Of a DNA stretch of 64,000 bases, positions 1 to 18,599 are shown in pieces. Position 1 is the stretch's first letter. The number at the start of each line of letters is the position of its first letter. Location of the stretch: positions 9,047,501 to 9,111,500 of the forward strand of contig NC_060114.1 of assembly GCF_021155765.1 (NCBI RefSeq). The letters run 5' to 3'. The notes under the pieces were generated by a model. That model saw nothing but the letters and a program-made list of their open reading frames with translations. It searched no databases and was not told the origin of the DNA. Source of the DNA: Diprion similis. Its lineage: Eukaryota > Arthropoda > Insecta > Hymenoptera > Diprionidae. A program made the position numbers and the translations under genes.

Positions 1-3000
1 TTTGTCAGTGCGAAAGACTTCACATTTGGCGTATTCACAGTTTTGAAACCGTTTGTTAGTACAGCGATCGCCGACAACACATCTCGGTCCACTATAAAGG
101 GTTGTTTTGGCATTATAAAAGCGTAACCATACTATATTTCGTGTCTGACGTTGCACTCACGTACCATTCTATCATCAAAAGCCTATTCAGGCAATCTTCG
201 CCGCAGCCCAATTCACCCCTAGCTATTTCTTCCTCTGTCAGGAAACAGTCACAAACCATACGCTTCGTCTCCTTATTAGTATATCTGAGAATTTGGGCAA
301 AAAACAAATGGTTAACCGGATGTCTTTTGAACTAGTAAAACATTAACAATGAAATTTTCGGATTCATTTTCCATGACTGCATTTAAATAATTCGAAGACT
401 ACTACACCGATCGGATCCAAAATGTAATCAGTTTTAGCTATAAAGATCCTCATTAATTGAGATTAAAATCATCAAAATGTGTTGATCCATTCGATCAAAA
501 TCAATTTTTACTGTCAAACTCGGCAGAGGTATTTCTAAAACTTACAAACAACTCTATGACAACCTGACTTTTTTCAAAAAATGAGTGTCTAAGTTCACAT
601 GAGTTAACTAGCCTTGGTTTACAGTACAGAAAAAAGTAGTGTGAAGTCCAAAAAGTAAACACTTGATTTTTCATTTCCAATTCATAAGCAAGGATAACAT
701 TATGAACTAGTATCAGGAAAGAACTCCTTCTCACCTTTCGGTCAGATACAAATTCTCCGTTAGATGTTCAAATTGGCTCAGTCTCTCCTCCATCTCCTTA
801 TCCTTAACCTCGAGCACAGTCGGTAGCATGGAATTCCTGCCGACATTCACCTTGCTCGCGACAGCCACAAGACTGAGATCCGCAGAAGGGCTACCGAGCA
901 CGAGAGGCAGGTTGATCTCGGCGCTAACATCGCCCTCCGACTGAAGCTGGTGAACCTTGGTGGACGATCCATTCCCACCCATTTCAAGCTCACTGGATCT
1001 CCGCCAGCGCGATTTCACCTTAACGGGTTTCGAAGTGTCGGACTCATAGCCGGCGGTGCCCGACAGTGCGGACAGAGGTGCAGGTGAGTCGAAAATACCG
1101 ACAGTTTTATTCCCACCATTTTCCCTGTCCGACTGAGTCTCAGACTGGTTGTCCGAATTGTCCTTGGAGTTGTCCTGTGATAGAGCACTACTGCTGGTAA
1201 GTAGCTTCTCTCTTTCCTGGTGCTGAAACACTGCTCTGGATAAATCCAGGTTCGGCTTAGTGACCAAGCCTCGCCCCCTCGACCTGAGAAAAGAAACGAA
1301 CAGCGTCGTAATAATGAAAATAAATTGTGGAATACTGAAAAAAGATGTGGCCGCTTCCTTACCTCTGTTTCATCAGACCTATAGTCCTGATGCGGCTGCT
1401 GCGTCGAACGCCGGAGCTGTTAGAGCCACTTTCGGATCCCGTCGTATCAGTACTGCCACTGCGGCTCCTGAATCCAGTCTTTTTCTCCACGTCGTTCTGT
1501 TGATTGGGAATGTTTTTAACATCCGTGAACTCAGGTAGTTTGTAGCCCGAGTTACCGGAAATCAAAGTGTCGTTGCTGTTCTCACTGCTGCTCGACATTT
1601 TGATGTCCTCCGTGTCTGCTTTGATGTCCATCTCGCTGTCACCTGACGATGATTCATCAACTATGTTGTTGGCGCTCTTCTCCTTCCCTACGACTTTTGA
1701 CGCAGCAACATTGTCGCCGCTTTTTGTCGCCTCTAATCTCTGCATCGGCTTTTCTCCACTCGAGCACTCATCTTCAATCGAACAATGTGGCTTTTCGGTG
1801 TCTTCGACTTTCTTCGCACTTTTGCTTATTAAATTATCTGTCCGTATATTTTCACTAGACTGAGTGCAACGATTGGCGTTCAATTCGGTCTGAACGTTGT
1901 TTTCCGCTGTGACGTTCGAAATAAAATTAATATCGCTATCTAAATTTACAGGTAAATCCAAAGAAATTGCACTCGAATCTACGGAGACGTTGGTGTCACC
2001 AGATTCAGGACTAACTTTGGCATTGCCGGCTGTCCGAAAGGTCGAATTTTCTACACAATTTTCACTATCACAATTCAAAGACACTTTATCGTCTCTTTCT
2101 ACTTTGCTAGTTTGTTTGTCATTGCCTTTGATTGGAGTTTTTGTCTCGCTTTTGGAGCCTAGCAAGAGGCGATTGGACACTTCCGTTAGTTCAGCATCTT
2201 TGGTATCAGCCTCGGCAGATTCTTGGACGGTGATGTTTCCAACGCCTTTCTCGATTTCCTGAAACTCGTCAGACTCCTCAACTTGACGCTCAGCTCTTTT
2301 CCTCTGCTGCAATGCCAGACTATTGGTGATATAATCCTTGCACGAGAGATTCTGGTCATCCCGGGCGACAACCATTGATTCTGTCCCATCCTCGTTCTGG
2401 ATAACGGTAAACTCAACAACGCCTTCACCTTCGAAGTCGTGATTATTGACGAGTAAAACTTCTTCCAGCACGACGCTGCCGTCCTCCTGGGAGATGGTGT
2501 AGCTTTCCTCGACTGCGCCCTCCTCCACCTCCATTTCCTCGCATATTTCGATCGTCTCCTCTATCACGTCCTCCTGCCAGACTACCTCGTTTGAACAATT
2601 CTCATTGACGATGGTGTTCACATCCATTTGCGTCATCTCTGTCTCGGCGGTTCCCTCATGCAGCAATTCGACAGCGACTTCCTGGCTGTCGCTGGACTCG
2701 CTGCCCTTGGTCGACGAGTTGTTGATATGCTGAGGCTGTTCCTTTCCACCAACTTCGGTTGGGCATCTGTACTTACCAAATTTCTTGTGCTGCACAACCG
2801 TCTGATCTGCATTCGAGTTTCCCTCAGATTCAGGCTCCTCAGATTCATTCTGAGATTTCTGCTGCGGCACAACGCGAACTGTCCCTTCTCCATTCTCTTT
2901 CTTATCCAATTGCTTCTTGGCTATCTGACGACGCGACTTTCTCACCGCCGTTGGCTTCTCTGATGTCGCTGGCACTGTTGCAGCCGCGGCTGTCGACAAT

Positions 3001-3041
3001 TTCGCCGATGGTTTAGCTTCAGTTTTCCGACGACGCGCCAT
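1..3041 (-). CDS. Set2: Histone H3K36 methyltransferase Set2/SETD2, N-terminal part (cut by left edge)
   Basis: Four coding exons are visible: 3041-1363, 1283-735, 284-165 and 91-1 (continuing off the window). Phases are consistent and give 813 codons. The start ATG at 3041 has a strong context (GAAATGG). Residues 1-740 are low complexity, rich in acidic residues and serine, with a basic start (MARRRK) and an RRSSRIR patch just before the first intron. The diagnostic part is the AWS zinc-binding region from about residue 752: CDCFLTEEE, then CGEDCLNRLLMIEC across the third intron, then a Cys-rich run with GDRCTNKRFQNC. This spacing is that of SETD2, not NSD or ASH1. The SET, post-SET, WW and SRI domains would lie off the left edge. 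The family trimethylates H3K36 on genes transcribed by RNA polymerase II in the nucleus. Family assignment is firm; whether a further 5' coding exon exists is open. Confidence 0.93.
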
Positions 3042-4805
3042 TTCCGTTGATGAAAAAATACCGCCGCTGCCTAAAATATGATGAACTTACACTGAGAATA
3101 GATAAAGATGTGAGGAATAAAATCAATCTTATCTAGAGACGTTTTTCTTCCCTAAAATACTACTTTTGACAAGTTTTCAGCTCTGAAAGGGACTTTTCAA
3201 ACCTGTTTCAACTTATTGAGTCAGTAATTTCATTTCACTCACAGCAAAACAGTTTTTCTGACAATTTTGAGGACATTATCATTTTTTGAACACTTTTCTT
3301 GTTCACTGAAATTTCAGTAACCTTGTAGAATTCTTGACGAACTATTTACAGCAGTTTTCAAGTCATGTGACACTAACATATGATTTTAAGATGCCGAAGT
3401 TACCTCCGAGGATTAGTCGAGAAATCAAAAAATCTACAAACAAGAAAATACATCAATCGCAAATGATTTAGATAGGTTAAGGTATCTTTTGGCAGTTGCA
3501 ACGAGTATGTGCTAGGTTTTATGGTACACCAAACGGACTGTAGTATGCACTGTGACGTTAATACATACAAAGCAAAAAAGCAGAGAAGGGCAGAGAGGAA
3601 ATTGAGAGGTGATGATAATAACAATGATAACCAAGAAAATGGCAATGATCATAATGACGTTTTAAAAACGCGTTTAATTTTTAGACTAATAAAAGGAGGA
3701 CGTAAAATGTCGCCAAACCTGCACCAGATACTCAAAATCGGCAGAAGTATCAAGAAAATCTGAAAAAAAGCGTCATGACTAAAAAAAAGTGTTACAAGCT
3801 TTGGCAAAAAGTGGTGAGGTCGTGTTTTGTTTGATGATACGCTGACGCGACAAGGGTTGGAAATCAACAAATAACGTCGCTTACCCGAACTCAGCACCGC
3901 GCCGTCGTCATCGGGACGATTCAACGGGTCCCATTAGCCAATTGAAGATGCCTGGGTGTTCTCACTAGCCTCCCATGGCTCGATCTCCTCGAAACGGAGG
4001 AAGCGACAGTCAGGACTCTGGCGTTAGCAGCTTCGCTAACACGGCATAAAGATTGACAGATGAACTAACGCTTGGAGGATGAGAATGGATCTGCCGTTCG
4101 TTCTATGCTTAGATATTTCTTATTTTTATTCAACCTCTTAAGTTATTACACGTATGAATGCATGTATGTATGCACATACCTGCGTCTGTTTCGAAATCCG
4201 GGTAAACTGGGGAGGAGGAGGAAAACTGAAGAGTGTGCGATTGAACGGTGCTCGGAGCTCTGAATCTACGGATGTTTTTACCGGTGAAATCTACGGAGCG
4301 ACGACGCCGATTTAGGAAGGACGAAAATAAAACACTCGAATCTCCCTGTTTACGTCTTTCGGCGGCTGGCCTTCGTCTTTCCATATACCTGATATGCCGT
4401 TCTCCTCTTACTACCATCCACCGCGCTCCTTGCTTGTTGTCGCGACTGGATAGTGGATCTATGGATGGAGCTGCGATCACCGATACGATGTTGCGAACCG
4501 TGCGAATAGCAATACAGACCTCTTGCCGTCCTCCGTGAACGCAGGTATAGCTGCCGTTGTGTGGTTGCAATTCTATGGTTCGCGAGTAATCGCGAGGCTT
4601 TTGATCACGGTCTTTGATATCTAGCTGTGATATCGGTATCTACAAACGCTTCATCTCTATATGCAAGTTAGTTATTCTGTGGCTAAAGAAAGAAAAAGGT
4701 AGCGTCAGCTGAGCACCGCGCAGAGCAGAGGTTATAAAAATCGTTGGTGACGTGCCGTATCCGAGTGGGATAAGCATTTACATCAGCGAAACATCATCGT
4801 TCAAC
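3042..4805. other. Divergent intergenic region between Set2 and signal peptidase subunit 2
   Basis: About 1.76 kb separates two genes transcribed away from each other, so promoters for both should lie here. A possible 5'UTR acceptor for Set2 (minus strand, TTTTAG) lies about 35 bases upstream of its ATG, which would place its first non-coding exon inside this stretch. Short open frames exist on both strands (for example near 3509-3763 and 4130-4570), but they show no domain or splice logic, and I do not call genes. Confidence 0.5.
4733..4740 (+). promoter_or_regulatory. TATA-like box upstream of signal peptidase subunit 2
   Basis: TATAAAAA lies 66 bases before the ATG at 4806, close enough for a short 5'UTR. 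This is a motif match only; no transcript start is visible. Confidence 0.3.
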
Positions 4806-5730
4806 ATGTTCGAAATGGCTGGTAAAAAAGACCAGAAGGACGAATCTGCAGTGAGTATTGAGAGTAGAAAAGACAGAGTCACTTTTGGTCGAAAATCTTG
4901 TTCGCCACAGGTTAAACACAATCCGCAATATGGTGATAGTAAATCATAGAAACGGAACCGTTGACTTATTGCCTAGTTGGTTTGATCGGTAAGACGATCA
5001 AAGTCCCGAACAATTCCCCCAAAACCTAAACTCACTGTCATATTTAATGCAATTTCAATTGAAAAATTTTCAACTTACATTTCACACGTTCTCCTTTCAG
5101 CTGATTAAAGTCAACAAGTGGGATGGCTCTGCGGTGAAGAACGCCCTGGATGATGCAGTCAAGGACATACTGACCAGGAAGTACAACTACGTGGAGAATT
5201 TCTCACTACTTGACGGAAGACTGGCACTTTGCGGCATTGCTGTTGGAGTTGCAATGGTTGCTCTTCTCTGGGACTACATGAATCCGTTCCCAGCATCCAA
5301 GCCTGTGCTAATTGCCTGCGTGTCAGAGTATTTTGTCGTTATGGGGGTGCTGACGTTGTATACAACATACAAGGAAAAGGGGATATTCGTGGTAGCAACT
5401 CAAAGGTAGAGAAGGTGATCTCCAGGAAATTAGCAAACTAAGAATTGCATAAGTTTAATTTCCCTCTTTCCATTCCATTGTTGCAGAGACCCGGCTGGAT
5501 TCGATCCAGAATTGGTCTGGGAGGCAAGTTCATACCTGAAAAAATATGATGACAAATACAATTTGGTACTTTCGGTAAGGGATGAAAAAGCTGGGACGTC
5601 CAACGAGGCTTCAGTCACGAATTCCGTGGCTAAATTCATCGATAGCAACGGCGTTATCATTCCAGAACTGGTTGAAACCATGGTCAGTAACTTGCACGAC
5701 AGTCTGACCGCCAGTCGCAAGGACAAATAA
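4806..5730 (+). CDS. Spase25: Signal peptidase complex subunit 2 (SPCS2 / Spase25)
   Basis: Three exons, 4806-4850, 5101-5405 and 5487-5730, encode 197 residues, matching the usual size of about 200-225. The ATG at 4806 is the first in frame and has A at -3. After a short Lys-rich cytoplasmic start comes the family block [17 protein letters not shown]. Two membrane spans follow, around residues 50-72 ([17 protein letters not shown]) and 78-100 ([19 protein letters not shown]), separated by a short loop. The C-terminal cytosolic part contains [20 protein letters not shown], strongly conserved in SPCS2. This non-catalytic subunit sits in the ER membrane and supports cleavage of signal peptides by the SPC. 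Intron phases (0 and 2) join cleanly. It is divergent from Set2 and convergent with SMC3. Confidence 0.97.
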
Positions 5731-5941
5731 ATTTGGTGATATATAAGAAACTAGAAGCAGTCCGGTTCGAGTATAAGACTTTTTTTTCTACTTTCTTAAA
5801 TATGTGTATGTATGTACCTATTTATTAGTATTGGCGAGCGGGAAGGATCTGTTTTTCTCGCGCGTCCCGTTTTCACTATTTTAACGTGTTGTTATTCCAA
5901 GTAATTTTTCGTTGAATATAATTCAACTGAAACTTCGATTG

Positions 5942-5947
5942 AATAAA
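5942..5947 (+). terminator. Poly(A) signal AATAAA for SPCS2
   Basis: A canonical hexamer 212 bases after the stop codon, in an A/T-rich context. It is the first AATAAA after the gene. Confidence 0.5.
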
Positions 5948-6153
5948 AGCGAACCATCCTTCTATCCTTAAAAAAAAAACAAAAAAAAAAAAACCCAGAG
6001 ACAAAATGGTCTCGAGAATGTCTCCATAAAGACCGTGAAAACTACTCTTTGATAAACTCTTAAAATCCTAGCAAATTGTGTAAATTCGAATGAATGTAAT
6101 CGAACTTGGTTATTCCTTTTTTTTTTATATATAAATTACAAATAAACGAGATA

Positions 6154-6183
6154 ATGAAATAAAGATATGGTTCTTTATTTCAT
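6154..6183. terminator. Palindrome with a poly(A) signal on each strand, between convergent genes
   Basis: Two 12-base arms (6154-6165 and 6172-6183) are exact reverse complements around a six-base loop. AATAAA is at 6158-6163 on the plus strand and at 6179-6174 on the minus strand. SPCS2 ends at 5730 (plus) and SMC3 ends at 6732 (minus), so one element could supply 3' ends for both. For SMC3 it implies a 3'UTR of about 0.55 kb. The structure is directly visible; function is inferred. Confidence 0.5.
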
Positions 6184-6731
6184 CCCAATAACGGCCGTCT
6201 GAGATTTTCGAAGAATGAAAATCTATCAATCACCATATTGTTCCGAGCATAAGACGACTTCCAATTCTAAGACAGTATTTAAAGGTATTTTTCTTAGTTA
6301 CTCGCACATACGCCAGGATCACGTACAAGACGAGGATAATTTTGCAGAATGCCGTCAACGACAAAAACCTCTGCTTATATTCGGTACAATACGGTATTTC
6401 CATTTGCTCCATCCCATCGAAATACACATTAGGTGAATTTCTTTATCTTCATTTTCTTCTATTTCCATCTATATATAGTTTATGTAAAAAGATCAATTGT
6501 AAAAGTGTAGATTACGATACGAACCGCTAAGAATCTGAATTCCACCATGGAAGAATAAGAAGTTTCACTTCAAAAGAAAAAAAATATCTGTATGATGTAT
6601 ATATGTATGTGTATATCAAATAATGATATAAAATTACTCGATTGTTCGAACGGAATATGTACATACATATACCCGCGTTTGATTTTTATATAGTTTACAA
6701 ATGATGATCCTAGTGTTTTATACACTTCGGT

Positions 6732-12313
<5,582 letters not shown>

Positions 12314-13358
12314 GTCGAGTCTGTGAACTAGACAATCGTTGGGTCCGGTGAGCTCAGGAAGTGTGTTCGAAGTGACGTTTGATGCCCATCACAACGATAG
12401 GCCGACGCCATACGAAACCGGCGCGTCCGGGCGTTATTCTGCCAGGTTGTTTTCAGTGAGGGTTTTTGACGCTTCGGGGTTTGATCGGGCTGCCAAAAAT
12501 CGTGTTTCAAGCGCACTTTTAACACAGAGGAACAACAAACACAGTGCGTGGAGACACTCAGGCTTGCCAACTGTTAGCCATTTCGGCGGGAGCCACAGAT
12601 TTCTGTGTATATATGGATATCTGTGGCGGGAGCACCGAAAGCCTGCGTCGCATCCGATAATGCACGAAAACTTCCGAACAACACCGAACCAGTGGCAGAC
12701 TTTATTATCAGTGGATTTTATAGAAATAAGACTGCGCGCTCCAGTATCGTTGTCGCAGTTAATAGGTGCCTTTATATCTTTCAATATCTTTGTTTACTGG
12801 GGCAGCCTGAGTCCACCATAGACCTATGACCCTTATGACATACTTATGAGTTCACAAAATCTCGGCGGCCATTTTGCATTAATCTAGGGAATTTTTTAGA
12901 GCTGACCGATTATTTCGGCACACATTCTATTTTTTTGATTACTGATGAGTGACCATTGAGCATTGAGTGACCATCAGTAATGAGCATAGTAATGAGTCCG
13001 TGATCAGTGACTATGCTATAGAGGGTAGAAATAAGGAGGACCATCTCTGTGTATAGAAAGTGTCGGTAAAATAGAGCACATACGTGGTACTGCAGATAAC
13101 GCTGCTGCAGCGAAAGTTCCACAAAGCGCCAATCATATTGTTACCCCCTTATTGCTTATGAGTGCCATTACGGCAACTAGTTGAACCATTATTTGTCGCT
13201 TGTTGTCGAATACTTTTTAGTTGAAAACCCGTATGAGATACTTCTCCTTGCCTTTACCCTCGACAGACGATGCACAAGTGACAAGTTTGAGTTTATTACG
13301 GACACAGTGGAGTGTTTTATTGTGTTTTTTCCATTAATCGAGATTAAAATAATACAAA
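12314..13358. other. Divergent promoter region between SMC3 and RPB3
   Basis: About 1.05 kb lies between two start codons pointing apart. It is GC-richer near SMC3 and AT-richer near RPB3. At 12589-12628 the string GGCGGGAGC occurs twice around an inverted CCACAGAT/ATCTGTGG pair. At about 12943-12980 there is an imperfect palindrome bounded by ACTGAT and ATCAGT with GAGTGACCAT repeated inside. Open frames here (for example 12339-12821) resemble no known protein. Both cores probably use it as a shared promoter interval. Confidence 0.5.
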
Positions 13359-14683
<1,325 letters not shown>

Positions 14684-14893
14684 ATATCTGTAATAATTTA
14701 TCCCCTCAAGCACGCGAACTATCGGTTCAAAAAAAAATAATAATAATAACAGTATAAATCATAATAACTGTTGTTATATTTCTTATTTTGTTAGTTCACG
14801 AGTTATACTGAAACAATAATTCCGTAGCGTATATGAGATGGTGTTTTATTCTCTCTGATTATCGATATCAAATATAAATGTTTCAAGCATAAT

Positions 14894-14899
14894 AATAAA
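14894..14899 (+). terminator. Poly(A) signal AATAAA for RPB3
   Basis: First canonical AATAAA after the RPB3 stop, 210 bases downstream. Confidence 0.45.
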
Positions 14900-15300
14900 A
14901 CATATAAGCGACTTTCATTTCGTTCCAGAAACGTACAAAAGATATTATTCAAGAAATGTGCCAAGTCCTAGATTTAGTTAGCGCCTAGAACGTGATAAAG
15001 AAATCAAAACTGGGAGCATCATAAAAACACATGTTAATGAAATGGGGAAAAAGTTAGTCCTCAGTGGCACCCCTTCCCATTAAGATAGAGAGCTGAGTTT
15101 TTACACAGACTTTTTAAGAATTATTTGGAGCGAATCTGGGGGGTGAACGCATCAGAATTTTTTCCAACCCTAAATAAAGTACACCCTAAAGTACATACGT
15201 AGCTTCCGTAACCTGTAGAAATTTTTTTACAACATTTCTGCTCGCAAGTGCGGTCGCCCTCATTTGCGCTCTTTACCATTTTCGGTAGATATCGGATTAT

Positions 15301-15404
15301 TTCCGTGATGCGCTTCCACAGCGACCCCTAATTATAGGCAAATCAAGCTGGTTGCTTCCGTGATGCGCTTCTACAGAGACCCCTAATTATAGGCAAATCA
15401 AGCT
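15301..15404. repeat. Two-copy tandem duplication, 55-base period
   Basis: The 49-base unit starting TTCCGTGATGCGCTTC at 15301-15349 recurs at 15356-15404 with two visible substitutions (CCACAGCG versus CTACAGAG). The short spacer GGTTGC lies between them. The near identity suggests a recent local duplication. Confidence 0.85.
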
Positions 15405-16565
15405 ACACATCCACCTGAGGATCTACTAACCAGTCGGTAAGTGTAAAGCACTGCCGTTACCTCCGTAACCTATGATTATGTCTACTAGATGGCGCCACCT
15501 TCATCCCACCCACTCGCGGCAACACACAGGTGATTTTCTGCGCACCTGAAGACGGTCATGCGCCTGAGGCGAAGTTGAGGTGGTGGTGATTCTCGTATAC
15601 ACAATAACAAAATGGCGGCAACAGTGACTCAATTGACGTTTCGCGACAGTTTTCACGAGTCGTATAACTCGTGCGTGTCAACGCGGTATCAATAAATGCA
15701 AAAAGACACGCGCTTATGCTGCAATGTTGTGCACCGCGTGTTACAGTGACAATGATCAGGGTGTGAAACACATCCACGGATACTTTTAACCCTGCTGTTC
15801 CCGCGTGTGTGCAGCCTGACGACAGACAATAATATCATTATCGATATTATACCTCCGGGTGGGTTTCTTTTTCATACGTAATTCATCAATCATTGTCATT
15901 GCCAGTTTTAACTTTATCTTATCTCAAATCTTTTCTATCTACTTTATAATTGCTGTGCATGTAGTCGGGTGGTCGACTGAATTTCATATTAACTTAAGCT
16001 CTGTGTGAAGGTTTTGAGTGAATTGAGTAATATTTATTTAGCGTACGTGTGTATACAAATTTTTCATCTAATAGAACATAGATCGAACGACGTATAACCG
16101 TCCGTCCGATGCCCTCTCGCTTTCTGCTTCTTTCTTTCTTTGTTATTGATGACTATTTTTACCAATTGTTTACTTGTTGTCTGGTCTTCCTCGGTTTTAT
16201 CGCGGTTCTAATTACGGATTTATCAACAGCTGTAGCCCACCAACTGAACGAGGTCCGCACAGCTGTGATATTTGCTTTTTGAATTCAAACCTGATTTAAA
16301 AGCGAATACATTCATTGTTGCCGCTAATCGAGTTAGAAATCGATTGACATTATCAACAAAATTAAATAGGAAATATGATCCAGGAACAGTGTAAAAATTA
16401 CTCGCTAATCCATCACTTCGATTCCGCGTAGTTTGAATTTCGTATACGTAACACACGGTGTAATCGTAAGCAATTCGTTTCAAGTTTTTGGGGAATAGTT
16501 TTCACCCGCGTGATATTTGCTTGGTCGTCATTTGTGTTTCGCAACTGTTAGCGTACCTCAACCAA

Positions 16566-16638
16566 GGTCCTGTGGCGCAACGGATAACGCGTCTGACTAC
16601 GGATCAGAAGATTCCAGGTTCGAATCCTGGCAGGATCG
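16566..16638 (+). tRNA. tRNA-Arg (anticodon ACG)
   Basis: A 73-base intronless tRNA. The acceptor stem GGTCCTG/CAGGATC pairs with one G-U, and the discriminator is G. The anticodon stem TCTGA/TCAGA encloses loop CTACGGA, giving ACG. The T-arm reads CCAGG-TTCGAAT-CCTGG. A- and B-box-like internal promoter sequences are present (TGGCGCAACGG, GGTTCGAATCC). The wobble A would be deaminated to inosine to read CGU/CGC/CGA. It is not interrupted. Confidence 0.97.
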
Positions 16639-18599
16639 ATCTAATTTTTTTTTTTCCTTTTTTCTATAGACACACGTTTTAACAATAAAATCCACGATCC
16701 AATCGTTATCAATTTTTCTCAATTATTCTTGTGGCTTTTTTAATTATTCATTCTTGAAATCATTTTCTAATTCGTCGTTGCGAGTGAGAATAATGAATCA
16801 TCAGGTATGGACGTAACGGATCAGTTGAATTGTTGCGACATCCTTGTAAAGGAACAAAGAAAAAGCACATCTAAAGCATGCCGGGCAAGAAGATCAAAGC
16901 AAAGAAGGTGCGGTGGTGCAGTTTAGTTACAACTATGTACATGTCACGATTCGCGTCGACGGTTTCGCCGCGATCTCGGATTTAAGAGAGCATGACAATT
17001 CAGTCTATCCCGGTTCCTGTACACGGTATATACTCTCGTAACAACACCGACACCGTTTAATAGTCGTTAATTTTATCACCGATGAGTGTGCACGAAACTA
17101 ACAGACTTCTTGCCCTAACGGGGTCCGTAGAGCAGCGGTTATTCAAGGGTTTCGAAAACGACCGCGCACCGACGGCTGTGCTCGTTATGAAAATGTGACG
17201 TCACGTAACGTCGCCGATTCCGAGTGACAAGAGAATATAATACGCGAAAAGGGAGGGTAAATTCAGTTTTCCGTCAAGAAATCGACGAGTCAAAAGTTAT
17301 TCATTTCGTCTTTGATTACAGAAACATCTGATTACAGCGAGATTAACAATTTTACATCCCCGAATTATTTATAACGCCGAGAGATATAATTCTTGAAGTG
17401 GCTCTCAGGATGATGCGGTCGATCCATGCAATGAGACGATATTTGAAACCGTGTAATTAGTGTATTCCAGGTATAATAACATCGCAGCGTGATTCACTCG
17501 AAAAGTCCCGTTTCGCGTGTGACGAATGTGCGGTATTATATACCCGACGACTCACAGCGTCGCAATATTGTGTCATATAGTACGTCGTTCGTATGATAGA
17601 TTTTTTTCGCGGTACATTTTATGGTTTAAGACCCCCTCCCCGTACATACGCAATAGTTATTCATAATCGAAAATTTAACTCCTTTTTCGATTCTATCGTA
17701 TTACCGTGGTATGAATTATGCCTAGTTTATATCTATGTATATATTGGTTTCGTGCTAATTAGGTATAATGCAGGCATAATTACATAGCGAGACACGCAGT
17801 TTATACTTAGGTAGCTGCTGAATACTGAAATATCTACATCAACTGCACTCAAACGTGCTGTGCTCTAGACTTTCTTTTTAAATTATTCAAGTCGCACGAC
17901 GAATCAGTCTCAGCAGTGCAGACTTATTGTCTCTACATTACAAGTACCCATGTAAGTTGTAAGATTTTCCCGCGTTTGGAGAAAATAAACGAATACACGC
18001 GCAATGCGCATTATAATCACTAGCAACGTGCATGTAATTGTTAAAAAATACACGACTCGATGGTTCGGCTAGGAGATGCAGGTATTGGTGTAATAATATA
18101 ATGTGTATGATACACATAAACCCGCGCGCGTCTTTCATTTGGCTTCCGGTCGACACAGTTTACAAACGTCATTATACCTATATAGGTAGGTATATCCTAC
18201 TCCACATCGTCATGTCCAGCTATACATTTAGATATTTGTGTACACTTTAGTGTTTCTCCGCGGCCTCGATATTATCATATGTATACGTACGTATGTATGT
18301 AGGTATACATCTCACGTACACCCTCCACACGTTGCGATTAATCCGATAATCTAATATATATTTTCGCGCTTCGGATTGTATTCGATAGACTCGGTACAGT
18401 CTAAAACAAAAAATACCGAAACGAATGCCGTAAAGCATTGAAAACATCGATTAATTGAACAACTGCATCTGCTACGCGGTTATTAAATTAATCATCGTTG
18501 CGTTTGTAGACAAAAAAGACTTGTTTGATCGATAATATTCTAATATTGATGGATATTTTTAATTTGCGCAGGAGTTCCCGAAGCCATTCGAATGCCGCG
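16639..18599. other. Upstream region of the unrecognised membrane-protein gene
   Basis: About 1.96 kb without a recognised coding exon. An acceptor (TTTGCGCAG) at 18563-18571 begins the exon holding the start codon of the next gene, so at least one non-coding 5' exon should lie upstream. A small ATG-led frame MPGKKIKAKK begins at 16878, but its possible donor (AAG/GTGCGG) is weak. The part near 18160-18310 is rich in TA/GTAC-type simple sequence. Confidence 0.4.
16645..16655 (+). terminator. Pol III T-run terminator of tRNA-Arg
   Basis: Eleven consecutive T residues start seven bases after the mature 3' end, the standard Pol III stop. Confidence 0.85.

Larger units (their letters stand above)
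14684..16565. other. RPB3 3' flank and intergenic stretch
   Basis: It contains the likely RPB3 poly(A) signal, a 55-base tandem duplication (separate entries) and AT-rich sequence up to the tRNA-Arg gene. I see no protein-coding exon. A small region near 15500-15800 is richer in GC and CG dinucleotides. Confidence 0.4.

Noticed and set aside
1567-2963. Plus-strand frames opposite the first Set2 exon
   Set aside because: They are shadows of the long acidic, serine-rich Set2 exon read on the other strand.
3509-3763. Plus-strand frame with Asn/Asp repeats
   Set aside because: The composition is driven by GATAATAAC-type simple sequence, with no start context or exon structure.
4130-4570. Minus-strand open frame between Set2 and SPCS2
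   Set aside because: It has no ATG at its start, is Arg/Ser-rich by composition and matches no family.
12339-12821. Plus-strand 160-codon frame between SMC3 and RPB3
   Set aside because: It lies in the divergent promoter interval, lacks recognisable sequence and has no splice connection to either gene.
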